A DNA stretch of 64,000 bases, taken from Catellatospora sichuanensis (GTDB lineage: Bacteria > Actinomycetota > Actinomycetes > Mycobacteriales > Micromonosporaceae). The notes under the pieces are model-generated. The model saw only the letters and a program-made list of their open reading frames with translations. It did not search any database and was not told the origin of the DNA. Positions 16,988-25,067 of the stretch are shown here, piece by piece. The translations under genes were made by a program, and so were the position numbers. Location of the stretch: the NCBI RefSeq assembly GCF_007483665.1, contig NZ_VIQO01000038.1:62001-126000 (forward strand), written 5' to 3'. The stretch's first letter is position 1; the number at the start of each line of letters is the position of its first letter.

Positions 16988-18598
16988 ATGCGTGTGGTGG
17001 TGGATCTGACGAAGTGTCAGGGGTACGCGCAGTGTGCGTTCCTGGCTCCCGAGGCGTTCCGGATGGTCGGCGACGAGGCCCTCATGTTCGACCCGGCGCC
17101 GTCGGACGACCAGCGGGTGAAGGTGCTGCGAGCCGCGGCCGCCTGCCCGGTGCAGGCGCTCCAGGTCGACATGGCCGACCTGCCGCAGCCGCCGCCCGCG
17201 GCGACGGTCGTGGCGGCCAAGGGCGACCGGCTGCGCCGTGACGGGCGCATCGTGATCGTCGGGGCGTCACTGGCCGGGCTGAAGGCCGCCGAGCAGCTGC
17301 GCGCCGAGGGGTTCACCGGCACGCTGACGGTGATCGGCGACGAGCCGGAGGAGCCCTACGACCGGCCGCCGCTGTCCAAGCAGGTGCAGACCGGCTTCGT
17401 CGCCTCGGCCGACACCACGCTGCCCCGGCGGCGCGACATCGACGCCGACTGGCGGCTCGGGGTCGCCGCCACCAGCGTGGACCTGGACCACAAGCGCGTC
17501 GTGCTGGCCGACGGCCAGGAGGTCGAGTTCGACCGGCTGCTCGTCGCCACGGGGGTTCGCGCCCGGCCGTGGCCCGTGCCGGAGGAGGCCGCGCTGGACG
17601 GCGTGTTCACCATCCGCACCCGCGGCGACGCCGCCGGGCTGCGCGAGCGGCTGCTGGCGCACCCGCGGCGGGTGCTGGTCGTCGGCTCCGGGTTCACCGG
17701 CTCCGAGATGGCCTCGGTCTGCGTCGAGCTGGGCATCCCGGTCACCGTGGCCGAGGCCGGGCCGGCGCCGCTGGTGGGGGCGCTGGGCGGGGTGATGGGC
17801 CGGATCTCGGCGGGCATCATGCGCGAGCACGGCGTGGACCTGCGTACCCATACCAAGGTGAACTCGCTGCAGGGCGAGGACGGCAAGCTGCGCCGGGCGG
17901 TGCTGTCCGATGGCACCACGATCGAGGTGGACGTGGCCGTGGTCGCCCTCGGTGGCGTCCGCAACGTGGAGTGGCTGGAGAGCGCCGGGCTCGCCGTGGG
18001 CGTGTGGGGTCTGGCCTGCGACGCGGGCTGCCGCGCGTTCACCGCCGCGGGTCTGGTCACCGACGACGTCTTCGTCGCCGGGGACGTGGCCCGCCAGCCG
18101 CAGCCGATGTTCGGCTACCAGTTCCTGGCGATGGAGCACTGGGGCAACGCGGTCACCCAGGCCGAGGTCGCCGCGCACAACATGATCAGCAGCGAGACCG
18201 ACCGCTGGCCGCACCTGGAGATGCCCGCGTTCTGGTCGCTGCAGTTCGGCCACAACATCAAGTCGGTGGGCGTGCCGCCGATCGCCGACCAGATCGCGAT
18301 CACGCAGGGGTCCGTGGAGAGCCGGCAGTTCGTCGCCGCGTACGGCTACAAGGGCCGGGTCGTCGGCGCGGTCAGCTGGAACCAGGGCAAGTGGCTGGAC
18401 TTCTACCAGCAGCTCATCGAGCAGGCGGCACCGTTCCCGCTGCCGTACGACATGACCAACCCGCCGGCCGACCGGGTGCCGGTGCCCGCGGAGTTCCCGG
18501 ATCGAACGTACCCAGGGCGCGAGGCGACCGTCGTGGTCACCGGGCACGACCCCAGCGAGCGCCGGGCCACCCTGGTCCGCCCGTCCCGGCGGCGCTGA
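16988..18598 (+). CDS. Ferredoxin-ferredoxin reductase fusion
   Basis: 536 residues in two parts. Residues 1-65 are a small [3Fe-4S]-type ferredoxin with Cys10, Cys16 and Cys53 in a CxxYxxC...CP pattern, the form used by actinobacterial P450s. From about residue 85 follows an FAD/NAD(P)H reductase of the rubredoxin/ferredoxin reductase family: IVIVGASLAGLKAAEQLR, PPLSKQ, LVVGSGFTGSEMAS, and VFVAGDVARQP. The C-terminal part resembles the reductase C domain. It probably passes electrons from NAD(P)H to the P450 encoded immediately downstream. ATG 16988 was chosen because the product then begins exactly at the ferredoxin domain. Confidence 0.9.
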   Translation: MRVVVDLTKCQGYAQCAFLAPEAFRMVGDEALMFDPAPSDDQRVKVLRAAAACPVQALQVDMADLPQPPPAATVVAAKGDRLRRDGRIVIVGASLAGLKAAEQLRAEGFTGTLTVIGDEPEEPYDRPPLSKQVQTGFVASADTTLPRRRDIDADWRLGVAATSVDLDHKRVVLADGQEVEFDRLLVATGVRARPWPVPEEAALDGVFTIRTRGDAAGLRERLLAHPRRVLVVGSGFTGSEMASVCVELGIPVTVAEAGPAPLVGALGGVMGRISAGIMREHGVDLRTHTKVNSLQGEDGKLRRAVLSDGTTIEVDVAVVALGGVRNVEWLESAGLAVGVWGLACDAGCRAFTAAGLVTDDVFVAGDVARQPQPMFGYQFLAMEHWGNAVTQAEVAAHNMISSETDRWPHLEMPAFWSLQFGHNIKSVGVPPIADQIAITQGSVESRQFVAAYGYKGRVVGAVSWNQGKWLDFYQQLIEQAAPFPLPYDMTNPPADRVPVPAEFPDRTYPGREATVVVTGHDPSERRATLVRPSRRR

Positions 18599-18602
18599 AG
18601 GG

Positions 18603-18639
18603 CCGCCATGAGGCAGGCAGTCCCCGTACCGCATGGCGG
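18603..18639 (+). promoter_or_regulatory. Inverted repeat between reductase fusion and P450 genes
   Basis: CCGCCATG (18603-18610) and CATGGCGG (18632-18639) form an 8-base perfect inverted repeat with a 21-base spacer. It fills most of the 65-base gap between the two genes. It could be an operator or an RNA hairpin tuning P450 expression. Confidence 0.4.
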
Positions 18640-18663
18640 TCACGATCGAAGCGAGGAACCGTC

Positions 18664-19893
18664 ATGACAGAACCCAGCGTGTTCGACGAGATCGTCGACT
18701 TCAACAACCGGGCCAACCCGTGGCCGCTCTACGACAAGCTGCGCACCCAGCCGGTATGGCAGGAGCCCGACGGCACCTTCGTGGTGAGCACCTTCCGGGA
18801 GATCTACGCGCTGTTCCACGACCCGCGGATCAGCTCCGACGCGGCCAACCTGCTGCCGGAGTTCGCCCACAAGGCCGGGCCGCTTTCCGAGGGCGGGGGC
18901 GCGCTGCCGCCCAGCTTCATCCGCACCGACGCGCCGCGCCACGACACGCTGCGCCGTATCGCGATGCGCCAGTTCGGCCCGCCGCACCGCCCGGACCGCA
19001 TCGACAAGCTGACGCCCGCGCTGGAGGCGATCGTCACGCGGCTGATCGACGGCCTCGCCGGCAAGGGCGAGTGCGACCTCGTCGACGACATGGCGTACCC
19101 GTTCCCGGTGGCGGTGATCTGCGAGCTGCTAGGTGTGCCGGAGGAGGACGAGCCGCGCTTCAGCGCCTGGGTCGACCCGATCGTGAACTCGGCGGGCCAG
19201 CCGACGCCCGAGGCCAAGCAGCAGGCCAAGGAGGCGTTCCAGCAGCTGGGCGCGTACATGTTCGAGCTGGCGCAGCGACGGCGGGCGGACCCCGGCGACG
19301 ACATGCTGTCGGGATACGTCACCGACGACGGCCCGGACGGGCAGCTGGAGGGCGGCGACCTGTTCGCGACGCTGGTCCTGCTGCTCATCGCGGGCCACGA
19401 GACGACCGTGAACCTGATCGCCAACGGCTGGCTCACCCTGCAGCGCCATCCGGAGGTGCTGGAGCGGCTGCGCACCGAGCCCGACTTCAGCATCCGCATG
19501 GTCGAGGAACTGCTGCGGTACGAGCCGTCGGTGCACTTCGTGCCCAACCGCATCGCGGTCGCCGACATCGAGATCGCCGGTGCGACGATCAGGAAGGGGC
19601 ACCCGGTGGTGCTGGTGCTGGCGTCGGGCAATCGCGACGGCGAGTGCATCCCGCACGCCGACCGGTTCGACCCGGACCGTGCCGACAACGTGCACCTGGC
19701 CTTCGGCAACGGCGTGCACTACTGCTTCGGCGCCCCGCTGGCCCGGCTCGAGGCCCAGCTCGCGCTGACCCAGCTGGCCAAGCGCCTGCAGAACCCACGT
19801 CTGGTGGCCGACCCGCCGCCGTACCGCCCGAGCCCCGTACTGCGCGGCCCGATCCACCTGCCGGTGGCGTACGACGCCGTACTCCCCGCCTGA
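18664..19893 (+). CDS. Cytochrome P450
   Basis: 409-residue soluble bacterial P450. The I-helix oxygen-activation motif AGHETT starts at 243, the K-helix ExxR is Glu282-Arg285, and the haem-binding loop FGNGVHYCFG has the axial ligand Cys354. Length and motifs fit the CYP107/CYP105-like actinobacterial class. The substrate cannot be deduced. The ferredoxin-reductase fusion encoded directly upstream is its likely electron donor. A perfect GGAAGGGCACC-family hairpin follows the stop. Confidence 0.93.
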   Translation: MTEPSVFDEIVDFNNRANPWPLYDKLRTQPVWQEPDGTFVVSTFREIYALFHDPRISSDAANLLPEFAHKAGPLSEGGGALPPSFIRTDAPRHDTLRRIAMRQFGPPHRPDRIDKLTPALEAIVTRLIDGLAGKGECDLVDDMAYPFPVAVICELLGVPEEDEPRFSAWVDPIVNSAGQPTPEAKQQAKEAFQQLGAYMFELAQRRRADPGDDMLSGYVTDDGPDGQLEGGDLFATLVLLLIAGHETTVNLIANGWLTLQRHPEVLERLRTEPDFSIRMVEELLRYEPSVHFVPNRIAVADIEIAGATIRKGHPVVLVLASGNRDGECIPHADRFDPDRADNVHLAFGNGVHYCFGAPLARLEAQLALTQLAKRLQNPRLVADPPPYRPSPVLRGPIHLPVAYDAVLPA

Positions 19894-19900
19894 ACCCGAA

Positions 19901-19945
19901 GGAAGGGCACCTTCCCATCGCTATGCGATGGGAAGGTGCCCTTCC
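19901..19945. repeat. GGAAGGGCACCTTC palindromic element, copy 1
   Basis: A perfect 21-base inverted repeat (19901-19921 with 19925-19945) with loop TAT, lying between the converging P450 and lipid kinase genes. It can act as a two-way terminator. Three more copies of the family occur at 26153, 26592 and 49530. Confidence 0.85.
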
Positions 19946-19971
19946 CATCGCGCCGCCGCTGCCGTGCCTGG

Positions 19972-20877
19972 TCAGGACAGGAGGTGGACCGCCTGCGGGA
20001 CGGCGGTGACGGTCACCGGCAGCGGGCCGATGCGCTCGCCGTCGGCGTAGCAGACGATGCCCTCGGCGGCGAGCGTGATCTCGCGGGCGCGCAGCGAGCG
20101 CACCTTCGGATGGGTGATGTGGGTGCCCTGGTAGACGCGCGGTTTGATGCGGATCAGGGTGGCCCGGGAGACCGGCTCGGCCCAGACCATGTCGAGCAGG
20201 CCGTCGGTGGCGTCGGCGTCGGGGCAGATGCGCATGCCGCCGCCGTACGCCGCGGTGTTGCCGACGGCCAGCAGCACGGCGTCCAGCACGCTGGTCTGCC
20301 CGTCGACGGTGACCGTGTAGCGGCGGGGCCGCAGCCGGACCAGTTCCAGCAGCACGGCGAGGTCGTAGCGGATCGGGCCGCGGGGCCAGCGCATGCGGTT
20401 GCCGCGCTCGTTGACGATGGCGTCGAAGCCGGCCGCGAGCACCGCGCCGTACCAGCGCACGGTGCCGTCGAGGCAGGTGATGCGGGCCAGGTCCAGCGCC
20501 CGGGTGCGGCCCTCGCGCAGCGCGGCGGCGATGGCGTCCGCGGCCGCGTACAGGTCGGCGGGCAGCCCGGCGCTGGTGGCGAAGTCGTTGCCGGTGCCGG
20601 CGGGGATGACGCCCAGTGGCACGCTGGTGCCGGCCACGGCCTGCTGGACCAGGTGCACGGTGCCGTCGCCGCCCATCGCGACCAGCGCTCCGGCGCCCGC
20701 GGCGACGGCGTCGCGGCAGGCCTGCTCGGCTTCGGCTGCGGTGGGCGCGTCCAGCACGCGCACCGGCCGCCCGGCCGCGCCGAGGCGTTCCAGCACTCCA
20801 GGCAGAGAACCCCGGTGCCGGCCTCTGCCGGCACCGGGGTTCCTCAGCACCACGATCTCGTCGCTCAGCTCGCTCAT
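19972..20877 (-). CDS. Diacylglycerol/lipid kinase family protein
   Basis: 301 residues with the DAGK catalytic domain: the nucleotide-binding loop AMGGDGTVHLV and the GTGNDFATS motif are clear. Proteins of this YegS/BmrU-like group phosphorylate diacylglycerol or related lipids at the membrane. The ATG overlaps by four bases (ATGA) the stop of a small leader-type ORF at 20874-20945, so translation is probably coupled to it. It lies downstream of tatC on the same strand. Confidence 0.9.
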   Translation of the reverse strand: MSELSDEIVVLRNPGAGRGRHRGSLPGVLERLGAAGRPVRVLDAPTAAEAEQACRDAVAAGAGALVAMGGDGTVHLVQQAVAGTSVPLGVIPAGTGNDFATSAGLPADLYAAADAIAAALREGRTRALDLARITCLDGTVRWYGAVLAAGFDAIVNERGNRMRWPRGPIRYDLAVLLELVRLRPRRYTVTVDGQTSVLDAVLLAVGNTAAYGGGMRICPDADATDGLLDMVWAEPVSRATLIRIKPRVYQGTHITHPKVRSLRAREITLAAEGIVCYADGERIGPLPVTVTAVPQAVHLLS

Positions 20878-20945
20878 GCCCGCTCCTCGCTGCGCTCGTC
20901 ACAGGCAGGCACCGAGCTCATGATTCGCTCGCTCAGCTCGCTCAT
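20874..20945 (-). CDS. Small leader ORF of the ERSEE family, upstream of the lipid kinase
   Basis: A 23-codon frame starting MSELSERI and ending CDERSEERA. Its TGA overlaps the ATG of the lipid kinase gene (ATGA). Its end is nearly identical to the leader ORFs at 23650-23766 and 56545-56690. GAGGAG precedes its own ATG. The product has no domain, and the conserved nucleotide block GAGCGCAGCGAGGAG doubles as the ribosome binding site of the downstream gene. Whether the peptide itself matters is unknown. Confidence 0.5.
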   Translation of the reverse strand: MSELSERIMSSVPACDERSEERA

Positions 20946-20981
20946 TCCCGCCACTCCTCGCCGCGGGACGAGCCGCCGCGA

Positions 20982-21902
20982 TCAGGTCATGTCGTCGTAG
21001 CGTCGCTCGATCGGATCCGCGGAGGCGACCGGCGCGACCGCTTCGACGCGCTCGCCGGGCGTGATGCTATCGGTGTCGTAGCCGTCGAGTGAAGACGTCT
21101 CGTCGTCCTCGAGGCCCTCGTAGATCGACTTGCCCCGGTTGCGGCGCTTGTCGTTCAGCATCGACACACCGACGACGATGAAGTACAGCACCGCCATGGC
21201 CAGCGCGAGCGCGCTCATGCCGAACGGGTCCGGCGTGGGCGTGACGATCGCGGCGAACAGGAACATCAGGAAGACGGCCACCCGCCACCAGCCGAGCATC
21301 CGCTTGCCGGTGAGCACACCCGCCACGTTGAGCATCAGCAGGACGAGCGGGAACTCGAACCCGAACCCGAAGAGCATCATGACGCCGGTGACGAAGTCGA
21401 AATACCCGGTCAGGTCGACGTTGATCTCGTAGGTGTCGGACATCTCGAGGAAGAACACGAGGCTCTTCGTCACGACGAAGAAGGCCAGGAACGCGCCCAT
21501 CGCGAACAGCGGCACGGCGATCGCCGTGAACAGGTAGCTGTAGCGCTTCTCGTGCTTGTGCAGGCCGGGGGCGATGAAGGCCCACAGCTGGTAGAGCCAG
21601 ATCGGCGACGCGATGATCAGACCCGCATACAGACCGATCTTCAGCTGCAGCAGGAACGGGTCGACCGGCGACGTCGAGTTGAACTGGCAGATCGCATCGC
21701 CCTTGAAATCGCAGTAGGGCGCGTTGATGAAGTTCTGGATCGGCTCCGCGAAGTACAGGCCGACCATCAGACCCGCGATGATGCCCAGCGAGGCCTTGAA
21801 CAGCCGGCTGCGCAGCTCCCGGATGTGCTCGATGAGTGTCATCGAGCCGTCCGCAGCGCGCTCGCGCTGGGACGGCTCGCGACGTGCCAGGGGGTTCTTC
21901 AC
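20982..21902 (-). CDS. tatC: Twin-arginine translocase subunit TatC
   Basis: 306-residue polytopic membrane protein with six predicted helices, the receptor for twin-arginine signal peptides in Sec-independent export of folded proteins. The start region MTLIEHIRELRSRLFKASL carries the conserved cytoplasmic motif (residues about 21-39), and FGFGFEFPLVLLML and GWWRVAVFLMFLFAAIVTP are typical helices. An extended hydrophilic tail (about 265-306) follows. It lies 22 bases after tatA on the same strand, forming the usual tatAC pair. Confidence 0.96.
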   Translation of the reverse strand: MKNPLARREPSQRERAADGSMTLIEHIRELRSRLFKASLGIIAGLMVGLYFAEPIQNFINAPYCDFKGDAICQFNSTSPVDPFLLQLKIGLYAGLIIASPIWLYQLWAFIAPGLHKHEKRYSYLFTAIAVPLFAMGAFLAFFVVTKSLVFFLEMSDTYEINVDLTGYFDFVTGVMMLFGFGFEFPLVLLMLNVAGVLTGKRMLGWWRVAVFLMFLFAAIVTPTPDPFGMSALALAMAVLYFIVVGVSMLNDKRRNRGKSIYEGLEDDETSSLDGYDTDSITPGERVEAVAPVASADPIERRYDDMT

Positions 21903-21924
21903 GTCTTCAGCCCGGGGAGGGGGT

Positions 21925-22194
21925 TCAGGACTGCTGGCGCTGGACCGGGTCCACGACCGGCTTGGCGGACGGCTGGCCGTCGAGCGGCTGCTGCGCCGTC
22001 ACCTGGGCGTCGGCCTTCTCGGCGGTCGCGTCCTTGGCGTCCTTGCCGTCCTCGGACAGCGCCTTGGTCTCGGCCTTGAAGATGCGCATCGAGCGACCGA
22101 GCGAACGGGCCGCGTCCGGCAGCTTCTTCGAGCCGAAGAGGATCACCAGCACCACCACCACGAGGATGAGGTGCCACGGCTTAAGGGCGCCCAT
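21925..22194 (-). CDS. tatA: Sec-independent translocase protein TatA
   Basis: 89 residues: one N-terminal membrane helix (about 7-21), the [17 protein letters not shown] hinge and amphipathic helix, then a charged tail. It forms the pore ring of the Tat system together with TatC, encoded next. A Glu or Gln residue near the start of the helix, typical for TatB, is absent, so TatA is the better call. Upstream lies a gap before the small coiled-coil protein gene. Confidence 0.95.
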   Translation of the reverse strand: MGALKPWHLILVVVVLVILFGSKKLPDAARSLGRSMRIFKAETKALSEDGKDAKDATAEKADAQVTAQQPLDGQPSAKPVVDPVQRQQS

Positions 22195-22384
22195 GATTGC
22201 TCCAGTCAGAAAGATGAGGGGGTTTAACCAACTTGTTCCGGACTAATGGTACGCGGCCCGGCGGGGTGTGCCCGCAGGTGAAGTGTCGACCATCACCGGA
22301 AGCAGCGTCAACGCGATGTGGGAGGTGCTGCAGATTCCTGCAGCAACGGTTGTGACCAGCGATCGACCGCCCGGTGAACCGGAA

Positions 22385-22651
22385 TCAACCCCGTTTGATC
22401 TTGAGAGAGTCCTTGCTCTCCTTGATCAGGTTGATCCGCTCCTGGGCCAGCTCGGCCCGGACCTTCAGCGAGTCGCCGTGCACCTGCAGCCCTTCGGCCA
22501 CCTTGGCCAGCTCCTGCGCCCGAGCCGCCACGAGCTGCAGCTCGGCTGCCGCCTCCTTGAGCCCCGCCAGGCGCCACAGCAGCACGCGCAGCACCAGCCC
22601 CAGGAACACCAGGCTCAGCAACACCACTGCCACCACGATCCACGCCACCAC
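22385..22651 (-). CDS. Small membrane-anchored coiled-coil protein
   Basis: 88 residues: an N-terminal membrane segment (about 3-27) followed by a long alanine/leucine/glutamate helix with heptad-like spacing (about 28-80), ending in a basic SLKIKRG tail. No family name is recognised. It sits between tatA and pafC on the same strand, so it is probably part of that transcript. A role as a membrane scaffold is only a guess. Confidence 0.65.
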   Translation of the reverse strand: MVAWIVVAVVLLSLVFLGLVLRVLLWRLAGLKEAAAELQLVAARAQELAKVAEGLQVHGDSLKVRAELAQERINLIKESKDSLKIKRG

Positions 22652-22705
22652 GCCAGCAGCCTAACGTGTGCGCCGCGCGGCGCGGACCGCCGTGCCGCGA
22701 TCGAC

Positions 22706-23653
22706 CTACGCGTACGCCGCGAGCGCCTGCACCGCGCTGTCGCGCACCGCCTCGGCCAGCTCCGCCGGGGCCACCACGGCCACCTGCGGGCCCAGCCCGA
22801 GCACGAGCCGACGTGCCCAGTCCATGTCGTTGACGCGCAGCGAGACCAGCCACTCCTCCGGCGTCACCTCGACCACCGACTCGCACGGGTAGTACTCGGT
22901 GATCCAGCGCCCACCCCGGCCCACCCGCAGGGTGACCGTCGGCGAATCCGGATCGGGCTGGAACACGCCCTCCGCGACGTCACCGGACTGCGCCTCGGCC
23001 GGCGGCGCGGCCGGCTCGTCGAGCTCGGTCAGCGCATCGATGCGGTCCACCCGGAACATGCGCACCGCGCCCGCCGAACGGCACCAGGCCTCCAGGTACG
23101 AACGCCCGGACACCGACAGCAGCCGCATCGGGTCCACGATGCGCTCGCTGGACACGTCACGCGCCGCCGAGTAGTAGCTCAACCGCAGCGCGTTGCCGCG
23201 CTCCAGCGCCGAGCGCAGGTCGGCCAGGCGGTCGTCGTTGCCGGGCAGCCGCACCGCAACCGGCGCGTCGATCTCGCCCGCGGCCTGTTCAATCTTCGTC
23301 AGAGCGCGGTGGATCGCGTCGCGGTCCGCCACGCCCGGCGTCTCGGCCAGCATGCGCAGCGCCACCACCAGGGCGGTCGCCTCGTCGGGCGTGAGCCGCA
23401 GCGGCCGGTCGATGCCCGCGTCGTAGGTGATGGTGACCCGGTCCCCGTCGAACGACATGTCGATCAGGTCGCCCGGACCGTAACCCGGCAGACCGCACAC
23501 CCACAGCAGCTCGAGGTCCTCGCGCAGCTGCCGCTCGGACACGCCCAGGTCGGCGGCGGCCTCGACCAGCTCGATGCCCGGCCGGGCCAGCAGGTACGGC
23601 ACCAGGTTCAGCAGCCGGGCGAGCCGGTCGGCGGACGTCTTGGCGCTGCTCAT
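22706..23653 (-). CDS. pafC: WYL-domain transcriptional regulator PafC
   Basis: 315 residues with an N-terminal winged helix-turn-helix (about 8-60), a central WYL domain (about 140-230; here LRLSYYSAARD and YLEAWCRSAGAVRMFRVDRI) and a C-terminal extension domain. With PafB it forms the PafBC complex known in mycobacteria to activate DNA-damage genes independently of LexA. The ATG overlaps the stop of a small leader ORF by ATGA, and that ORF in turn overlaps pafB, so the three are translationally linked. Confidence 0.92.
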   Translation of the reverse strand: MSSAKTSADRLARLLNLVPYLLARPGIELVEAAADLGVSERQLREDLELLWVCGLPGYGPGDLIDMSFDGDRVTITYDAGIDRPLRLTPDEATALVVALRMLAETPGVADRDAIHRALTKIEQAAGEIDAPVAVRLPGNDDRLADLRSALERGNALRLSYYSAARDVSSERIVDPMRLLSVSGRSYLEAWCRSAGAVRMFRVDRIDALTELDEPAAPPAEAQSGDVAEGVFQPDPDSPTVTLRVGRGGRWITEYYPCESVVEVTPEEWLVSLRVNDMDWARRLVLGLGPQVAVVAPAELAEAVRDSAVQALAAYA

Positions 23654-23766
23654 GCCTTCTCCTCGCTGCGCTCGCCGGCGGCACCACCGAGCCCGCTGAC
23701 CCGCTCGCTCATGCCTTCACCCCTCGGCACCGGTCGGGCGCGGTCGCTCATGGAACGCCCGGTCAT
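23650..23766 (-). CDS. Small leader ORF of the ERSEE family between pafB and pafC
   Basis: A frame of 38 codons whose ATG at 23766 overlaps the pafB stop (TGATG) and whose TGA overlaps the pafC start (ATGA). An internal ATG at 23712 gives a 20-residue form, MSERVSGLGGAAGERSEEKA, matching the leader ORFs at 20874 and 56545. The product has no domain. It probably serves to couple translation of the two WYL regulators so they are made in step; a function for the peptide is unproven. Confidence 0.5.
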   Translation of the reverse strand: MTGRSMSDRARPVPRGEGMSERVSGLGGAAGERSEEKA

Positions 23767-24761
23767 CAGGCCACCTCCGCCAGCTCCGCCGGGGCGGTCA
23801 CACCGGCGATCTCGCGCAGCCGGGCGATGGTCGCCTCGCGCACCTCGGCCGGCTCCAGCACCGTCACGTCCGCGCCGTATCCGACCAGCCAGGCGGCGAA
23901 GCCGTCCGCGTCGGCGTAGCGCAGCTCCAGCACGTCGCCCTCGGGGGTCGGGGTGCAGTTGGCCGCCCAGCGGCGCACCCCCGCGGCGCGACCGGGGCGC
24001 ACCAGCACGCGCGTGGTGCGGTTCCGCTCGACCGGTCCGGACCAGCGGGCCACGTAGCTGATGAGATCGAGGTCGGCCGGCGGCTCGAAGGCGCGCTCCT
24101 CGCCGATCTGGCGCACCGGGCCGACGATGCGCGACAGCCGGAAGCAGCGCGGCGCGTCCCGGACGGTGTCGTGGCCGACCACGTACCAGCGGCCGCGCCA
24201 GCAGACCACACCCCACGGCTGCAGGTGCCGGGTGGTGGGCGCGTCGTCCTCGGGCACCCGGTACGGGAAGGTCACCTCGCGACGGGCCCGGGCCGCGCCG
24301 GTGAGCGGCTCGAACGCGGCGTCGACGGCGAGCACCGGCTCGACGCCCAAGGTCGCGTGCGGGTCCACGTCCACGCCGCCGGCCCGCAGCTTCGCCAGGC
24401 CCGAGGTCGCAGCGGCGGCCAGCCCCGCGTGACGCCACAGCCGGGCCGCGACGCCGACCGCGGCGGCCTCGTCGGGCCCGAGCGGGATCGCCGGCAGCGC
24501 GTAGTCGCGCCGGGCGATGCGGTAACCGGGCTCGGTGTCGAAGACGCTGGCGGTGCCGGTCTCCAGGGGCACGCCGAGCGCGCGCAGCTCGGCCTTGTCC
24601 CGCTCGAACTTGCGCTGGAACGCCTCGTGCTCACGGGCGTCGTCGGCGTTGTGCTCGTATCCGGGCACGGTGGCGGCGATCTGCGCGGCGGTCAGGAAGC
24701 GCCGCGTGGACAGCAGACAGATCACAAGGTTGACCAGGCGTTCGGTTCGACTGCGCGACAC
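23766..24761 (-). CDS. pafB: WYL-domain transcriptional regulator PafB
   Basis: 331 residues with the same layout as PafC: winged HTH near the start (RTERLVNLVICLLSTRRFLT), a WYL domain (GRWYVVGHDTVRDAPRCFRL region) and a C-terminal domain. Mycobacterial PafB is about the same length and starts at the equivalent residue, which is why GTG 24761 was chosen over GTG 24770 or the longer frame to 24830. Unlike in M. tuberculosis, pafA does not directly precede it; a plus-strand DUF3866 gene and others lie between. Confidence 0.92.
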   Translation of the reverse strand: MSRSRTERLVNLVICLLSTRRFLTAAQIAATVPGYEHNADDAREHEAFQRKFERDKAELRALGVPLETGTASVFDTEPGYRIARRDYALPAIPLGPDEAAAVGVAARLWRHAGLAAAATSGLAKLRAGGVDVDPHATLGVEPVLAVDAAFEPLTGAARARREVTFPYRVPEDDAPTTRHLQPWGVVCWRGRWYVVGHDTVRDAPRCFRLSRIVGPVRQIGEERAFEPPADLDLISYVARWSGPVERNRTTRVLVRPGRAAGVRRWAANCTPTPEGDVLELRYADADGFAAWLVGYGADVTVLEPAEVREATIARLREIAGVTAPAELAEVA

Positions 24762-25067
24762 GACCGCCACGCTAGCAGCGCGAGCGCTCGAAACGGTAAC
24801 CGGCAAGCGCCTGTTCCCCCACCCGCGCACCGATTGTCCGACACCTGCTCACCCCCCGTCCCCCACCCCACACACCCCGTCACCGATCCGGCCCCAGCGT
24901 CCCCACCCAGTCCAAGATCACCCGACTCGCCAGGCAATCGTGCGTATCTTGACCGCCCATTCGCCCATGTGCCAGGCAAGTCGGGCGATCATGGAGATCC
25001 GGCACGGCGCCGCGAGGCGGGGGCGGTATGACCGGGTGCCGGCGGGCGGGCCGATAGGGTCTGGGGC
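24762..25067. other. Gene-free stretch between pafB and the DUF3866 gene
   Basis: About 306 bases separating two divergent genes. Both promoters must lie here. The only structure seen is the palindromic element at 24916-24990 and a C-rich pyrimidine tract at about 24815-24910. No convincing -35/-10 pair or RNA gene was found. Confidence 0.6.
24916..24990. repeat. Dispersed GACTTGCCTGGCA palindromic element, copy 1
   Basis: A 75-base element. The arm 24916-24936, starting GATCACCCGACT, pairs with 24970-24990 (18 of 21 bases). The loop contains CGTGCGTATCTTG. The copy at 54692-54766 has the same length, arms and loop core. Confidence 0.7.
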
